Source: an uncultured Collinsella sp.
GTDB taxonomy: Bacteria > Actinomycetota > Coriobacteriia > Coriobacteriales > Coriobacteriaceae
Assembly (NCBI GenBank): GCA_902493855.1
Contig: CABUQV010000003.1
Span: 69,551-133,550, forward strand
Direction of reading: 5' to 3'
DNA length: 64,000 nucleotides
The position numbers were made by a program, and so were the translations under genes. Each line of letters begins with the position of its first letter. The stretch's first letter is position 1. The notes under the pieces are model-generated. The model had not been told where the DNA came from. It saw only the letters and a program-made list of their open reading frames with translations, and did not search any database. Positions 54,087-62,577 of the stretch are shown here, one piece after another.

Positions 54087-55193
54087 ATGGCGATTACCAT
54101 CGATATCGACACTGCACGCCCCTACCAGGTGCATGTTGGCACGTTTTTGCTGGAGCAGGCGGGACCGCTCGTGCGCGCCACTGCCGGCGGCACCAAGGCC
54201 GTCATCGTGACGGACACCAACGTGGGCCCGCTCTACCAGATGCCCGTTAAGCAGAGCCTGGAGGCGTCAGGCTACGAAGTGAGCATCTGCACCTTCGAGG
54301 CCGGCGAGGCCCATAAGCGCGCCGAAACCTATGTTGCCATTTTGGAGTTTGTGGCCGAGCACGAGCTTTCGCGCTCCGACGTGATCGTGGCACTCGGGGG
54401 CGGCGTCGTGGGCGATGTGGCGGGCTTTGTGGCCGCGACCTACATGCGCGGCTGCAAGTTTGTGCAGATCCCGACGAGCCTGCTCGCCATGGTGGATTCG
54501 TCGGTGGGCGGCAAGACCGCCATCGACCTGGCTGCCGGCAAGAACTTGGCCGGCGCCTTTTGGCAGCCGAGCGTGGTTATCGCCGACGTGGGGTGCCTGG
54601 CCACCCTCACGCCCGAGCAGTTCGCCGACGGCTGCGGCGAGGTCGTCAAGCACGCCGTGATCGCCGACCCGGAGCTTTTCGCCGAGCTGGAGAAGACCCC
54701 GCTCACGCTGGAGCTGCTCAACCGCGATGTGGCCCGCGTAGCACTCATCATCGCCCGCAACATCGACATCAAGCGCGCCGTGGTCGTCGCCGACGAGCAC
54801 GAAACCAACCAGCGCAAGCTGCTCAACTTTGGACACAGCGCCGGACACGCCGTCGAGGCCTGCGAGCACTTTGAGCTCGGACACGGCAACTGCGTGTCGA
54901 TCGGCATGGGCATCATCACGCGCGCCGCGGCCCTGCACGGCGTTTGCGATGCTGCACTGCCCGGCCGTATTGAGGAGCTCTGCGCCCGCCACGGCCTCAA
55001 GACCCGCTGCGACCTCAATGCCGATGCCGTCTTTGCCGAGGCGCTCCACGACAAGAAGCGCGCGGGCGACACCATCGACCTGGTGATTCCGCACGGCATT
55101 GGCCGCTGCAGCATCGACCGCACGCCGCTTTCCACTTTCCACGAACTCATTGCCGAGGGCCTCGGCCAGAAGGGAGACGCATCCGCATGCTAG
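54087..55193 (+). CDS. aroB: 3-dehydroquinate synthase
   Basis: AroB converts DAHP to 3-dehydroquinate with NAD+ and a divalent metal. The 368-residue protein shows VIVALGGGVVGDVAGFVAATYMRG, PTSLLAMVDSSVGGKTAIDLA and the metal-binding KLLNFGHSAGHAVE. AAAGGA lies nine bases before the ATG. Its last codons overlap the start of aroA by seven bases. Confidence 0.97.
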   Translation: MAITIDIDTARPYQVHVGTFLLEQAGPLVRATAGGTKAVIVTDTNVGPLYQMPVKQSLEASGYEVSICTFEAGEAHKRAETYVAILEFVAEHELSRSDVIVALGGGVVGDVAGFVAATYMRGCKFVQIPTSLLAMVDSSVGGKTAIDLAAGKNLAGAFWQPSVVIADVGCLATLTPEQFADGCGEVVKHAVIADPELFAELEKTPLTLELLNRDVARVALIIARNIDIKRAVVVADEHETNQRKLLNFGHSAGHAVEACEHFELGHGNCVSIGMGIITRAAALHGVCDAALPGRIEELCARHGLKTRCDLNADAVFAEALHDKKRAGDTIDLVIPHGIGRCSIDRTPLSTFHELIAEGLGQKGDASAC

Positions 55194-56506
55194 CCCGCAT
55201 CACCCCGTCCCCGCTTAAGGGCACCGTTCCCGCCATCGCGTCCAAGTCGATGGCGCACCGTCTCATCATCTGCGCTGCCCTTGCCAACGGAGAGACGCAT
55301 GTGACCTGCAACACCACCTGCGCCGATATTGAGGCCACGGTCCGCTGCCTCACGGCGCTCGGCGCCCGCATCGAGACCGTCGAGGACGGCTTCCAGGTCC
55401 ACCCCACCATGAAGAGCATTGAGTTCGGCCTGCTCAAGGCCCTTGCCGGCGGCACGCTCGACTGCGGCGAGAGCGGCTCCACGCTCCGCTTTATGCTGCC
55501 CGTCGCCTGCGCGCTGGGCGCAGAGGCAACCTTTGTGGGACAGGGCCGCCTAGGCGCACGCCCGCTGTCCCCGCTCTCGGACGAGATCATTGCCGCCGGC
55601 TGCGACCTACAGGGTCTGGGCGGTTTTCCGCTCAAGACAAGCGGACGCATGCGCCCGGGCACCTTTGTGCTGCCGGGCAACGTAAGCTCGCAGTACATCT
55701 CGGGCCTGCTGCTGGCAGCCCCGTTGCTCGCCCAGCCCTCCTGTATGCAGGTGACTGGCCTCATTGAGAGCCGCCCCTACATCAACCTAACGATCCAGGC
55801 CATGAAGGCCTTTGGCGTTGAGGTCAACGTCGAGCGCATTCCGGCCAAGGACGGCCAGCCCGAGGTCACGAACTTCCGCGTGAGCAGCGGCTCGTACCGC
55901 ACGCCCGGCAGCGTGGCCGTCGAGGGCGACTGGTCCAACGCTGCCTTTTGGCTGTGTGCCGGCGCTATCGGCACCGACCCCATCACCGTCGAGGGCGTGT
56001 CCCTGAGCTCCGCACAGGGCGACCGCAACGTGCTTGCCGCGCTTTCGCGCTTTGGCGCCCGCATCGTGCGCTCCACGAACGCCGCCACCGTGCAGTCCGA
56101 CAAGCTCGCCGGCTTTGAGATGAGCGCCCACGACATTCCCGACCTGGTGCCCGTTATCTCGGCCGTGGCCTCGCTGGCACAGGGCCGCACCTTTATCCGC
56201 GATTGCGCCCGCCTGCGCATCAAGGAATCCGACCGCCTGGCCACCACCACCCGCGAGCTCACCGCGCTGGGCGCGCAGGTGCGTATTGCCGGCGACGACC
56301 TCATCATCAAGGGCGTCGATGCCTTTACCGGCGGCGAGGTCGATTCGCACAACGACCACCGCATCGCCATGATGGCCGCCATCGCCGCGAGCCGTGCCAC
56401 CGGCGAGGTCGTGATCCACGGCGCCGAGGCCGTCAACAAGTCCTATCCCGATTTTTTCGACCACTACCGCCTGCTGGGCGGCAAGGTCACACTCGAGGAG
56501 GAATAG
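55187..56506 (+). CDS. aroA: 3-phosphoshikimate 1-carboxyvinyltransferase (EPSP synthase)
   Basis: AroA adds the enolpyruvyl group of PEP to shikimate 3-phosphate. The 439-residue protein has KSMAHRLIICAALANGET (about 15-32), DCGESGSTLRFMLPVA (85-100), GQGRLGARPLSPL and the C-terminal VDSHNDHRIAMMAAIAA. The residues in the PEP-binding loop differ from the E. coli form (LGNAGTAMR), so glyphosate sensitivity cannot be read off directly. The start overlaps the end of aroB and has GGGAG upstream. Confidence 0.97.
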   Translation: MLARITPSPLKGTVPAIASKSMAHRLIICAALANGETHVTCNTTCADIEATVRCLTALGARIETVEDGFQVHPTMKSIEFGLLKALAGGTLDCGESGSTLRFMLPVACALGAEATFVGQGRLGARPLSPLSDEIIAAGCDLQGLGGFPLKTSGRMRPGTFVLPGNVSSQYISGLLLAAPLLAQPSCMQVTGLIESRPYINLTIQAMKAFGVEVNVERIPAKDGQPEVTNFRVSSGSYRTPGSVAVEGDWSNAAFWLCAGAIGTDPITVEGVSLSSAQGDRNVLAALSRFGARIVRSTNAATVQSDKLAGFEMSAHDIPDLVPVISAVASLAQGRTFIRDCARLRIKESDRLATTTRELTALGAQVRIAGDDLIIKGVDAFTGGEVDSHNDHRIAMMAAIAASRATGEVVIHGAEAVNKSYPDFFDHYRLLGGKVTLEEE

Positions 56507-56507
56507 C

Positions 56508-57605
56508 ATGTCCTCGACCTTTGGCAACGTCTTGCACTTAAGCATCTTCGGCCAATCGCACTCCCCCGCTATCGGCTGCTCGCTCGATGGCATCCCGGCG
56601 GGCATCGCCGTGGACCAGGAGAAGCTGCAGGCCTTCCTCGACCGTCGCGCCCCCGGCCGCGACGAGACCGCAACCAAACGCCGCGAGGCCGACGCCGCGC
56701 ATATCATCGCCGGTGTGATCGATGGACATACCACCGGCGCGCCCATCGCCGCGATTATCGAGAACACCAACACGCGCTCCAATGATTACTCCGAGCTGCG
56801 CCGCAAGCCCCGTCCCGGACATGCGGACTTCCCTGCGCGCGTGAAGTATCACAACATGCACGATGTCGCTGGTGGCGGGCATTTTTCCGGCCGCCTAACG
56901 GCCCCCTTATGCATCGCCGGCGGCATTGCGCTGCAGGCACTCGAGGCCCGCGGTATCAAGGTCATGGCGCACGTCGCGCAGATCGGCGGCATCTCCGACC
57001 TGCCGATGGACGATATGGTCTATCGCGAGGCCGACCGCAAGGCAATCCTTACGAACGATCTGCCGTGCATTGACGCCGCCGCAGCCGGCCGCATGCGCGA
57101 GGAGATTCTTGCCGCGCGCGACGAGCTCGACAGCATCGGCGGCATCGTGGAGTGCGGCATTTACGGGCTTCCCGCGGGCATCGGTGACCCCATGTTCGAC
57201 GGCATCGAGAACCGCATCGCGCAAATCGCGTTTGGCATTCCCGCCGTAAAGGGCGTGGAGTTTGGCATGGGCTTTGCCGTGGCCGCCATGCGCGGCAGCG
57301 AGAACAACGACCCGTATCGCATCGACGCCGAGACCGGCGGGATTGCGGTCGAGTCCAACAACGCCGGCGGCATCCTTGGCGGTATTTCGACCGGCGCGCC
57401 CGTCATGTGGCGCATGGCCGTAAAGCCGACGCCCTCAATTGGCCGCGAGCAGCAGACCGTAGACATGGACGCCATGGAAAATGCCGAGCTCTCGGTCCAC
57501 GGTCGTCACGATCCCTGCATCGTCCCCCGAGCCGTCCCCGTTGCCGAAGCAGCCGCGGCGCTCGCCATCTGGGACGCCCTCCTCGAGGACGCAGGCCAGC
57601 TCTAA
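56508..57605 (+). CDS. aroC: Chorismate synthase
   Basis: AroC eliminates phosphate from EPSP to give chorismate, using reduced FMN. The 365-residue protein has FGQSHSPAIGCSLDGIPAG (about 11-29), RRAPGRDETATKRREAD, PGHADFPARVKY and GGGHFSGRLTAPLCIAGG. GAGGAGG lies six bases before the ATG, inside the end of aroA; the intergenic gap is one base. Confidence 0.97.
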   Translation: MSSTFGNVLHLSIFGQSHSPAIGCSLDGIPAGIAVDQEKLQAFLDRRAPGRDETATKRREADAAHIIAGVIDGHTTGAPIAAIIENTNTRSNDYSELRRKPRPGHADFPARVKYHNMHDVAGGGHFSGRLTAPLCIAGGIALQALEARGIKVMAHVAQIGGISDLPMDDMVYREADRKAILTNDLPCIDAAAAGRMREEILAARDELDSIGGIVECGIYGLPAGIGDPMFDGIENRIAQIAFGIPAVKGVEFGMGFAVAAMRGSENNDPYRIDAETGGIAVESNNAGGILGGISTGAPVMWRMAVKPTPSIGREQQTVDMDAMENAELSVHGRHDPCIVPRAVPVAEAAAALAIWDALLEDAGQL

Positions 57606-57658
57606 CCCGACTCACCTGAGTTGCCCGTCAACTCTGCCATTACGCGAAAGGGGCCTCC

Positions 57659-58804
57659 ATGGACCTTGCCGATATTCGCCAAGCCATCGATGGCATCGAC
57701 ACCACGCTCCTCAACAGCTTTGTCGAGCGCATGGACATTGCCACCGAGGTCGCCAAATCAAAAATCGAGATGGGCAAGGCCGTCTTCGACCCCGCCCGTG
57801 AGCGCTCCAAGCTCAACAACCTCGCCAGCCGCGCGCCCGAGCGCTACGAGGCGCAGACCATCACCCTGTTCCGTCTCCTCATGAGTATGAGCAAGGCCGA
57901 ACAGCAGCGTTACATCAACGAGCTCAAGGGCATCACCGTCTCGCAAAAGGCCCACGCCACGGCCGTAGCCTTCGACACGCCCTTCCCCCAGACTGCCAGC
58001 GTCGCCTGCCAGGGCGTGGAAGGTGCCTATAGCCAGATCGCCGCGTGCAAGCTCTTCGACGTGCCCGACATCGCGTTTTTCGAGACCTTCGAGGGCGTTA
58101 TGCGCGCTGTGCGCGACGGCTTCTGCGAGTTTGGCGTGCTGCCCATCGAGAACTCCACCGCCGGCTCGGTCAACGCCGTCTACGACCTGCTCGCCCAGTT
58201 CGACTTCCACATCGTGCGCTCGCTTCGCCTCAAGATCGACCACAACTTGCTCGTCAAGCCCGGCACCAAGCTCGCCGACGTGCGCGAGGTCTACAGCCAC
58301 GGCCAAGCTATTGCCCAGTGTGCCGGCTTTATCGAGTCCCACGACCTTCACGCCACCAAGTACCCCAACACGGCTATGTCGGCCGAGATGGTCGCCAGCT
58401 CCGAGCGCACCGATGTTGCCGCCATCGCATCGCGCAGCTGCGCGGCACTCTATGGCCTGGAGGTGCTGGAGCCCAACATCCAGGACTCAGACAACAACTA
58501 CACGCGCTTTGTCGTCATCAGCCGCGAGCCGCGCGTCTATCCCGGTGCCAACCGTACCTCGCTCATGATCACCACGGCCAACGAGCCGGGCGCCCTCTAT
58601 CGCGTGCTCGAGCGCTTCTACGCACTCAACATCAACCTCATCAAGCTCGAGAGCCGCCCCATCCCCGGTCGCGACTTTGAGTTTATGTTCTACTTTGATC
58701 TGGACTGCCCCTTTGGCAGCAAGGCCCTCGACGACCTGCTCGATTCCATCGACGACGTGTGCGAGAGCTTTACCTACTTTGGCAGCTACACGGAGGTGCT
58801 CTAG
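57659..58804 (+). CDS. pheA: Bifunctional chorismate mutase / prephenate dehydratase (P-protein)
   Basis: PheA converts chorismate to prephenate and prephenate to phenylpyruvate. The 381-residue protein has an AroQ-type chorismate mutase (1-95; DIRQAIDGIDTTLLNSFVERM), the prephenate dehydratase (about 113-290; GVEGAYSQIAA, LPIENSTAGSV, NNYTRFVVIS) and a C-terminal ACT domain (about 298-381; NEPGALYRVLERF, LESRPIPG), which normally binds Phe for feedback. AAAGGGG lies five bases before the ATG. The shared mutase explains why TyrA has none. Confidence 0.96.
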   Translation: MDLADIRQAIDGIDTTLLNSFVERMDIATEVAKSKIEMGKAVFDPARERSKLNNLASRAPERYEAQTITLFRLLMSMSKAEQQRYINELKGITVSQKAHATAVAFDTPFPQTASVACQGVEGAYSQIAACKLFDVPDIAFFETFEGVMRAVRDGFCEFGVLPIENSTAGSVNAVYDLLAQFDFHIVRSLRLKIDHNLLVKPGTKLADVREVYSHGQAIAQCAGFIESHDLHATKYPNTAMSAEMVASSERTDVAAIASRSCAALYGLEVLEPNIQDSDNNYTRFVVISREPRVYPGANRTSLMITTANEPGALYRVLERFYALNINLIKLESRPIPGRDFEFMFYFDLDCPFGSKALDDLLDSIDDVCESFTYFGSYTEVL

Positions 58805-60055
58805 ATGACCGATACCGCCGCAACCTGCCCCTACGGCGTGCTGGGCCGCGTGCTGGGCCACAGCTACACCCCAACCATCTACAAGGAGCTGGCGGGGCTT
58901 GAGTACGTGCGTTTTGAGCGCGAGCCCGAGGACCTTGCGGCCTTTATGACCGGCGACGAGTGGGAGGGCACCAACGTGACCATCCCCTACAAGCGCGCCG
59001 TCATGGACTACCTGGACGAACTGAGCCCGCTCGCCGAGCGCATGGGCAACGTCAACACCATCACGCGCCTGCCCGACGGCCGCCTGCGCGGCGACAATAC
59101 TGACTATTTCGGTTTTCAGCGCCTGGTCGAGGAGCTGGGGGTTGAGGTTACCGGCAAGAAGGTTCTCGTGCTCGGAGCCACCGGCGGCGCCGGCACCACG
59201 GCAAGTGTGGTGCTGGGAGATCTGGGCGCCATCGTTGTGCCCGTGGGCCGCACGAGCGAGGTCAACTACGGCAACATCGCGCAGCAATCCGACGCCGCCC
59301 TGCTCGTCAACTGCACGCCTGGCGGCATGTTCCCCCACTGCCCCGATGCGCCCTGCACGCTCGAAGGACTTGACGTGCTCGAGGGCGTCATCGACATCGT
59401 TTACAACCCCGCCCGCACGGGCCTGATGCTCGAGGCCGAGCGCCGCGGCATCCCCTGCATCGGCGGCCTGCTGATGCTCGTGGCCCAAGCGGCACAGGCC
59501 GTCGAGCGCTATACCGGCCAGGTCACCCCGCGCGAGCGCATCCTGGACGTAACGGAGCGCTTGTCACACCGCGAACAGAACATCGCCCTGATCGGCATGC
59601 CGGGTTCGGGCAAGACCCGCGTGGGCGAGCAGATCGCCCTGCTCACGGGTCGCGAGCACATCGACCTGGACCGCGCCCTCGAGGAACGCCTCGGCATGCC
59701 CTGCGCCGACTTTATCGTCGAGCGCGGCGAGGCAACCTTCCGCGAGCAGGAGACGGCGGCGCTGGCCGACATCTCCAAGCGCAGCGGCCTGGTGCTCTCA
59801 ACCGGCGGCGGCATAGTCACGCGTGACGAGAACTATCCGCTGCTGCACCAGAACAGCCAAATCGTGATGCTCAGCCGCAAACTCGAAGAGCTCGCCCACA
59901 AGGGCCGCCCCATCACCGCCCGCGACGGCATCGAAAAGCTGGCGGAACAGCGCATGCCGCGCTACCGCGCCTGGGCCGACTACATCATCGACTCACGCGA
60001 CTGCGCCGCCAACACCGCCCATGCCCTCCTCGACACCCTCCCACCCGCTCTCTAA
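58805..60055 (+). CDS. aroE-aroK: Shikimate dehydrogenase - shikimate kinase fusion
   Basis: The 416-residue protein joins two sequential pathway steps. The shikimate dehydrogenase part (1-250) has NVTIPYK with catalytic Lys63, GDNTDYFG with Asp100, and the NADP motif VLGATGGAGTTA. The N-terminal substrate loop reads GHSYTP rather than the usual HSxSP. The shikimate kinase part (258-416) has Walker A GMPGSGKT (264-271), HIDLDRALEERLG, FREQET and STGGGIV. The ATG directly follows the pheA stop, with GGAGG eight bases upstream. It ends 2 bases before a strong hairpin. Confidence 0.96.
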   Translation: MTDTAATCPYGVLGRVLGHSYTPTIYKELAGLEYVRFEREPEDLAAFMTGDEWEGTNVTIPYKRAVMDYLDELSPLAERMGNVNTITRLPDGRLRGDNTDYFGFQRLVEELGVEVTGKKVLVLGATGGAGTTASVVLGDLGAIVVPVGRTSEVNYGNIAQQSDAALLVNCTPGGMFPHCPDAPCTLEGLDVLEGVIDIVYNPARTGLMLEAERRGIPCIGGLLMLVAQAAQAVERYTGQVTPRERILDVTERLSHREQNIALIGMPGSGKTRVGEQIALLTGREHIDLDRALEERLGMPCADFIVERGEATFREQETAALADISKRSGLVLSTGGGIVTRDENYPLLHQNSQIVMLSRKLEELAHKGRPITARDGIEKLAEQRMPRYRAWADYIIDSRDCAANTAHALLDTLPPAL

Positions 60056-60057
60056 CC

Positions 60058-60098
60058 AAAACCACCACAAAGGGGACAGGCACCTTTGTGGTGGTTTT
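60058..60098 (+). terminator. Hairpin with GGGGACAGGCACC core between aroE-aroK and aroQ
   Basis: AAAACCACCACAAAGG (60058-60073) pairs perfectly with CCTTTGTGGTGGTTTT (60083-60098), with loop GGACAGGCA, and ends in TTTTT. It can act as a terminator for the operon. The core AGGGGACAGGCACCTTT resembles a sequence that I recall as dispersed, often beside REP-type elements, in unrelated genomes. Confidence 0.7.
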
Positions 60099-60119
60099 TC
60101 AACCGCAAAGGAAGCAACC

Positions 60120-60557
60120 ATGAAAGCACTCGTCATTAACGGCCCCAACCTCAACATGCTCGGCATTCGCGAGCCAGGCATCTATGGCAGCGACAACTAC
60201 GACCGCTTAGTGCAGATCTGCCAGGAAGCGGGCACTGCACAGGGCTTCGACGAGGTCGAGGTCTTCCAGTCCAACCACGAGGGCAACATCGTCGACAAGA
60301 TTCAGGAGGCCTACGGCAAGGTCGACGGCATCGTCATCAACCCGGCCGCCTACACGCATACGAGCGTGGCCATCCTGGACGCGCTCAAAGCCGTCGCAAT
60401 CCCGGCTGTGGAGGTCCACATCAGCGCTGTCGAGACCCGCGAGGACTTCCGCCAGGTGAGCTATGCACGCCTAGCCTGCTTCGCCACCATCACCGGCGAG
60501 GGCCTACAGGGCTACGCCCACGCGCTGGAGCTGCTGAGGGAGTATCTCGAAAAGTAA
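60120..60557 (+). CDS. aroQ: 3-dehydroquinate dehydratase, type II
   Basis: This is the dodecameric type II dehydroquinase, third step of the shikimate pathway. The 145-residue protein begins MKALVINGPNLNMLGIREPG with the active-site Tyr in GIYGSDNY. QSNHEGNIVDKIQEA, NPAAYTHTSVAI and EVHISAVETREDFR follow. AAAGGAAGC precedes the ATG at 60120. It lies after the hairpin at 60058-60098, so it may be expressed less than the rest of the operon or from its own promoter. Confidence 0.96.
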   Translation: MKALVINGPNLNMLGIREPGIYGSDNYDRLVQICQEAGTAQGFDEVEVFQSNHEGNIVDKIQEAYGKVDGIVINPAAYTHTSVAILDALKAVAIPAVEVHISAVETREDFRQVSYARLACFATITGEGLQGYAHALELLREYLEK

Positions 60558-60620
60558 AATGCCAACCCCAACAAACAGCAGCGGCTTGCTCGCGCTCGGC
60601 TCCAGCAGCACACAAGATGA

Positions 60621-60652
60621 AAAAAGCCCAGACCACCAAGCGGTCTGGGCTT
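60621..60652 (-). terminator. Terminator after tRNA-Arg(TCT)
   Basis: AAGCCCAGACC (60624-60634) pairs with GGTCTGGGCTT (60642-60652). On the minus strand the stem is followed by TTTTC. It also lies downstream of aroQ and may end that transcript weakly. Confidence 0.8.
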
Positions 60653-60661
60653 AATAAACGA

Positions 60662-60738
60662 TGGTGCTCCATGGCGGATTCGAACCGTCGACCTTGGGAT
60701 TAGAAGTCCCCTGCTCTATCCAACTGAGCTAATGGAGC
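60662..60738 (-). tRNA. tRNA-Arg (anticodon TCT)
   Basis: 77 bases with encoded CCA. Acceptor GCTCCAT pairs with ATGGAGC; discriminator A. The anticodon loop CTTCTAA carries TCT (reads AGA), and the T arm contains GGTTCGAATCC. A TATAAT hexamer at 60785-60790 (minus) is a possible -10 with a short leader. Confidence 0.95.
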
Positions 60739-60792
60739 AAATAGCCGCACGCCCAAGCAAGCGCAAGCCTGTCAGGCGCAAGTAATTATAAC

Positions 60793-61560
60793 CTAGTTGA
60801 ACTGCTCGCGATACGCCTTGCAGACCTCATCAACCGGGCCGTCCATGCGAAGGTCACCCTTCTCAATCCAAACGGCACGCTGGCAGATGCGCTCAACCTG
60901 CTCCATAGAGTGCGAAACGAACAGAACCGTCACGTCGCCGCTCTGGATAAAGTGCTGGATACGGTCCTCGCACTTCTGCTGGAAGAACACATCACCGACG
61001 GACAACGTCTCGTCAACGATCAGAATATCGGGCTCGGTAATCGTCGCGATTGCAAAGGCGATACGCGCCACCATGCCCGAGGAGAAGTTCTTAAGCGGCA
61101 TATCGACAAAGTTCTGCAGCTCAGCGAATTCGATAATGCCGTCAAAGTTGGCATCGATGAACTCCTTGGTATAGCCGAGCAGGGCGCCGTTCAGATAGAT
61201 GTTCTCGCGGGCGGTCAGCTCGGGGTCAAAACCAGCACCAAGCTCAATCAGCGGCGCGATGTTACCGTGCACCTTAACGCTGCCCTCGCTTGGCTCAAGC
61301 ACGCCAGCGATAATCTTGAGCATCGTAGACTTGCCGGAGCCATTGGTGCCGACCAGACCCACGACCTCGCCACGATGAATATCAAACGAGATATGCTTAA
61401 GCGCCCTAAACTCCTCAAAGAACAACTCATGCTTGGCAAGCTTAATGAAGTACTCCTTGAGGTTGGTCAGCGACTCGGACGCCATGTTAAAGATCATGGT
61501 GACGTCGTCGACCTCGACAGCCAGAGGCTGCTCGCTGTAATCAACAACAGATTCAGTCAT
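60793..61560 (-). CDS. Polysaccharide/teichoic-acid ABC exporter, ATPase subunit (TagH/Wzt type)
   Basis: The 255-residue ATPase powers export of an undecaprenyl-linked surface polymer. Walker A is GLVGTNGSGKST (about 69-80), the signature is KNFSSGMVARIAFA, and Walker B is PDILIVDETLSVGD. The N-terminal insertion SESLTNLKEYFIKL before Walker A is typical of TagH/Wzt proteins. There is no C-terminal carbohydrate-binding domain. I chose the ATG at 61560 with AAGGAG seven bases upstream. It lies 11 bases after its permease gene. The polymer is unknown. Confidence 0.92.
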   Translation of the reverse strand: MTESVVDYSEQPLAVEVDDVTMIFNMASESLTNLKEYFIKLAKHELFFEEFRALKHISFDIHRGEVVGLVGTNGSGKSTMLKIIAGVLEPSEGSVKVHGNIAPLIELGAGFDPELTARENIYLNGALLGYTKEFIDANFDGIIEFAELQNFVDMPLKNFSSGMVARIAFAIATITEPDILIVDETLSVGDVFFQQKCEDRIQHFIQSGDVTVLFVSHSMEQVERICQRAVWIEKGDLRMDGPVDEVCKAYREQFN

Positions 61561-61571
61561 CACAGCACTCC

Positions 61572-62417
61572 TTAGATGTAGAGGATGAACTTGCGCTCGG
61601 ACTTATGGAACACGGTATAGCCAATAATAAGCGCAAGAACCGCCCAGGCAACGCACATACCAAACGTCATAAGCGAGGGCGTAGTCTGGAACAGGAAGAT
61701 ATCGCGCATAAACTGCAGGTAGTTGAACATGGGGTTCGCATACATCAAGATACGCACGAGATGCGGCATTTGCGCAATATAGTCAGTCGTCCAGAAGATG
61801 GGCGTAATGTAAGTCCACGCCGTAATGACGACGCTCCACAGATGCATAACGTCGCGGAAGAAGACCGTAAGGGCAGAGAGCATCATGCCCAGGCCCATGC
61901 AGAAGCACATAAGCAGCAGCAGGCAAACCGGCAGCAGAATAAGGTGCCAAGAAGGCATAACGCGGAACCACAGCATGACGATGGCGACGGCGACCAGCGA
62001 GAAGGCAAAGTTGACCAGCGAGAAGAGCACCTTCTGCACCGGGAAAACCCAGCGGTGCACCTTAACCTTCTTGAGCAGAGGGGCAGCGCCCACGATCGAC
62101 GTCAGGGCCTGGTTAGTAGACTCAGACATGACGGCAAAGGTAATGTTACCCACGATCAAGTACAGCGGGTACATCTCGGGCGTCATTGAGCCATTGCGGC
62201 CCTGGCCAAAAATCGTCGAGAACACGATGGCCATGACGATCATCATCAGCAGCGGGTTGAGCACCGACCATGCGACGCCCAGAACGCTACGGCGATACTT
62301 GATCTTAAAATCCTTGGTAACCAGCTGACGAAGGATAAACGCGTCCTTCTCAAATTCGTTCTTAGCAAACGTCGCAGGCAGACTGCGAGTTTCTTGTTGC
62401 TTTGTCTGATCCGACAC
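61572..62417 (-). CDS. Polysaccharide/teichoic-acid ABC exporter, permease subunit (TagG/Wzm type)
   Basis: The 281-residue ABC-2 permease has six predicted membrane helices. The cytoplasmic amphipathic start (LRQLVTKDFKIKYRRSVLGVAWSVLNPLL) is the family hallmark, and the C-terminus carries YANPMFNYLQFMRDI. GTG at 62417 has AAAGGAG eight bases upstream; the longer frame to 62480 runs over the promoter. A TATACT hexamer at 62457-62462 (minus) is a likely -10. Confidence 0.92.
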   Translation of the reverse strand: MSDQTKQQETRSLPATFAKNEFEKDAFILRQLVTKDFKIKYRRSVLGVAWSVLNPLLMMIVMAIVFSTIFGQGRNGSMTPEMYPLYLIVGNITFAVMSESTNQALTSIVGAAPLLKKVKVHRWVFPVQKVLFSLVNFAFSLVAVAIVMLWFRVMPSWHLILLPVCLLLLMCFCMGLGMMLSALTVFFRDVMHLWSVVITAWTYITPIFWTTDYIAQMPHLVRILMYANPMFNYLQFMRDIFLFQTTPSLMTFGMCVAWAVLALIIGYTVFHKSERKFILYI

Positions 62418-62456
62418 GGATGCAACTCCTTTACTCGTAATCGTTGACAAACGAAC

Positions 62457-62547
62457 AGTATAGACCCGACGGCCATGCAAACGATTCGCGCAACAAAACT
62501 GGAGAACTAACCCACATCTTAGGATGCCAGGCCCAAACGGCTATACT
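62457..62547. promoter_or_regulatory. Divergent promoter region between ABC exporter and glycosyltransferase
   Basis: TATACT appears on the minus strand at 62462-62457 for the exporter and on the plus strand at 62542-62547 for the glycosyltransferase. Neither has a strong -35. The 160-base gap holds no gene. Confidence 0.45.
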
Positions 62548-62577
62548 TTCTAGGATTGAATGTATAAGGAGCATTAA

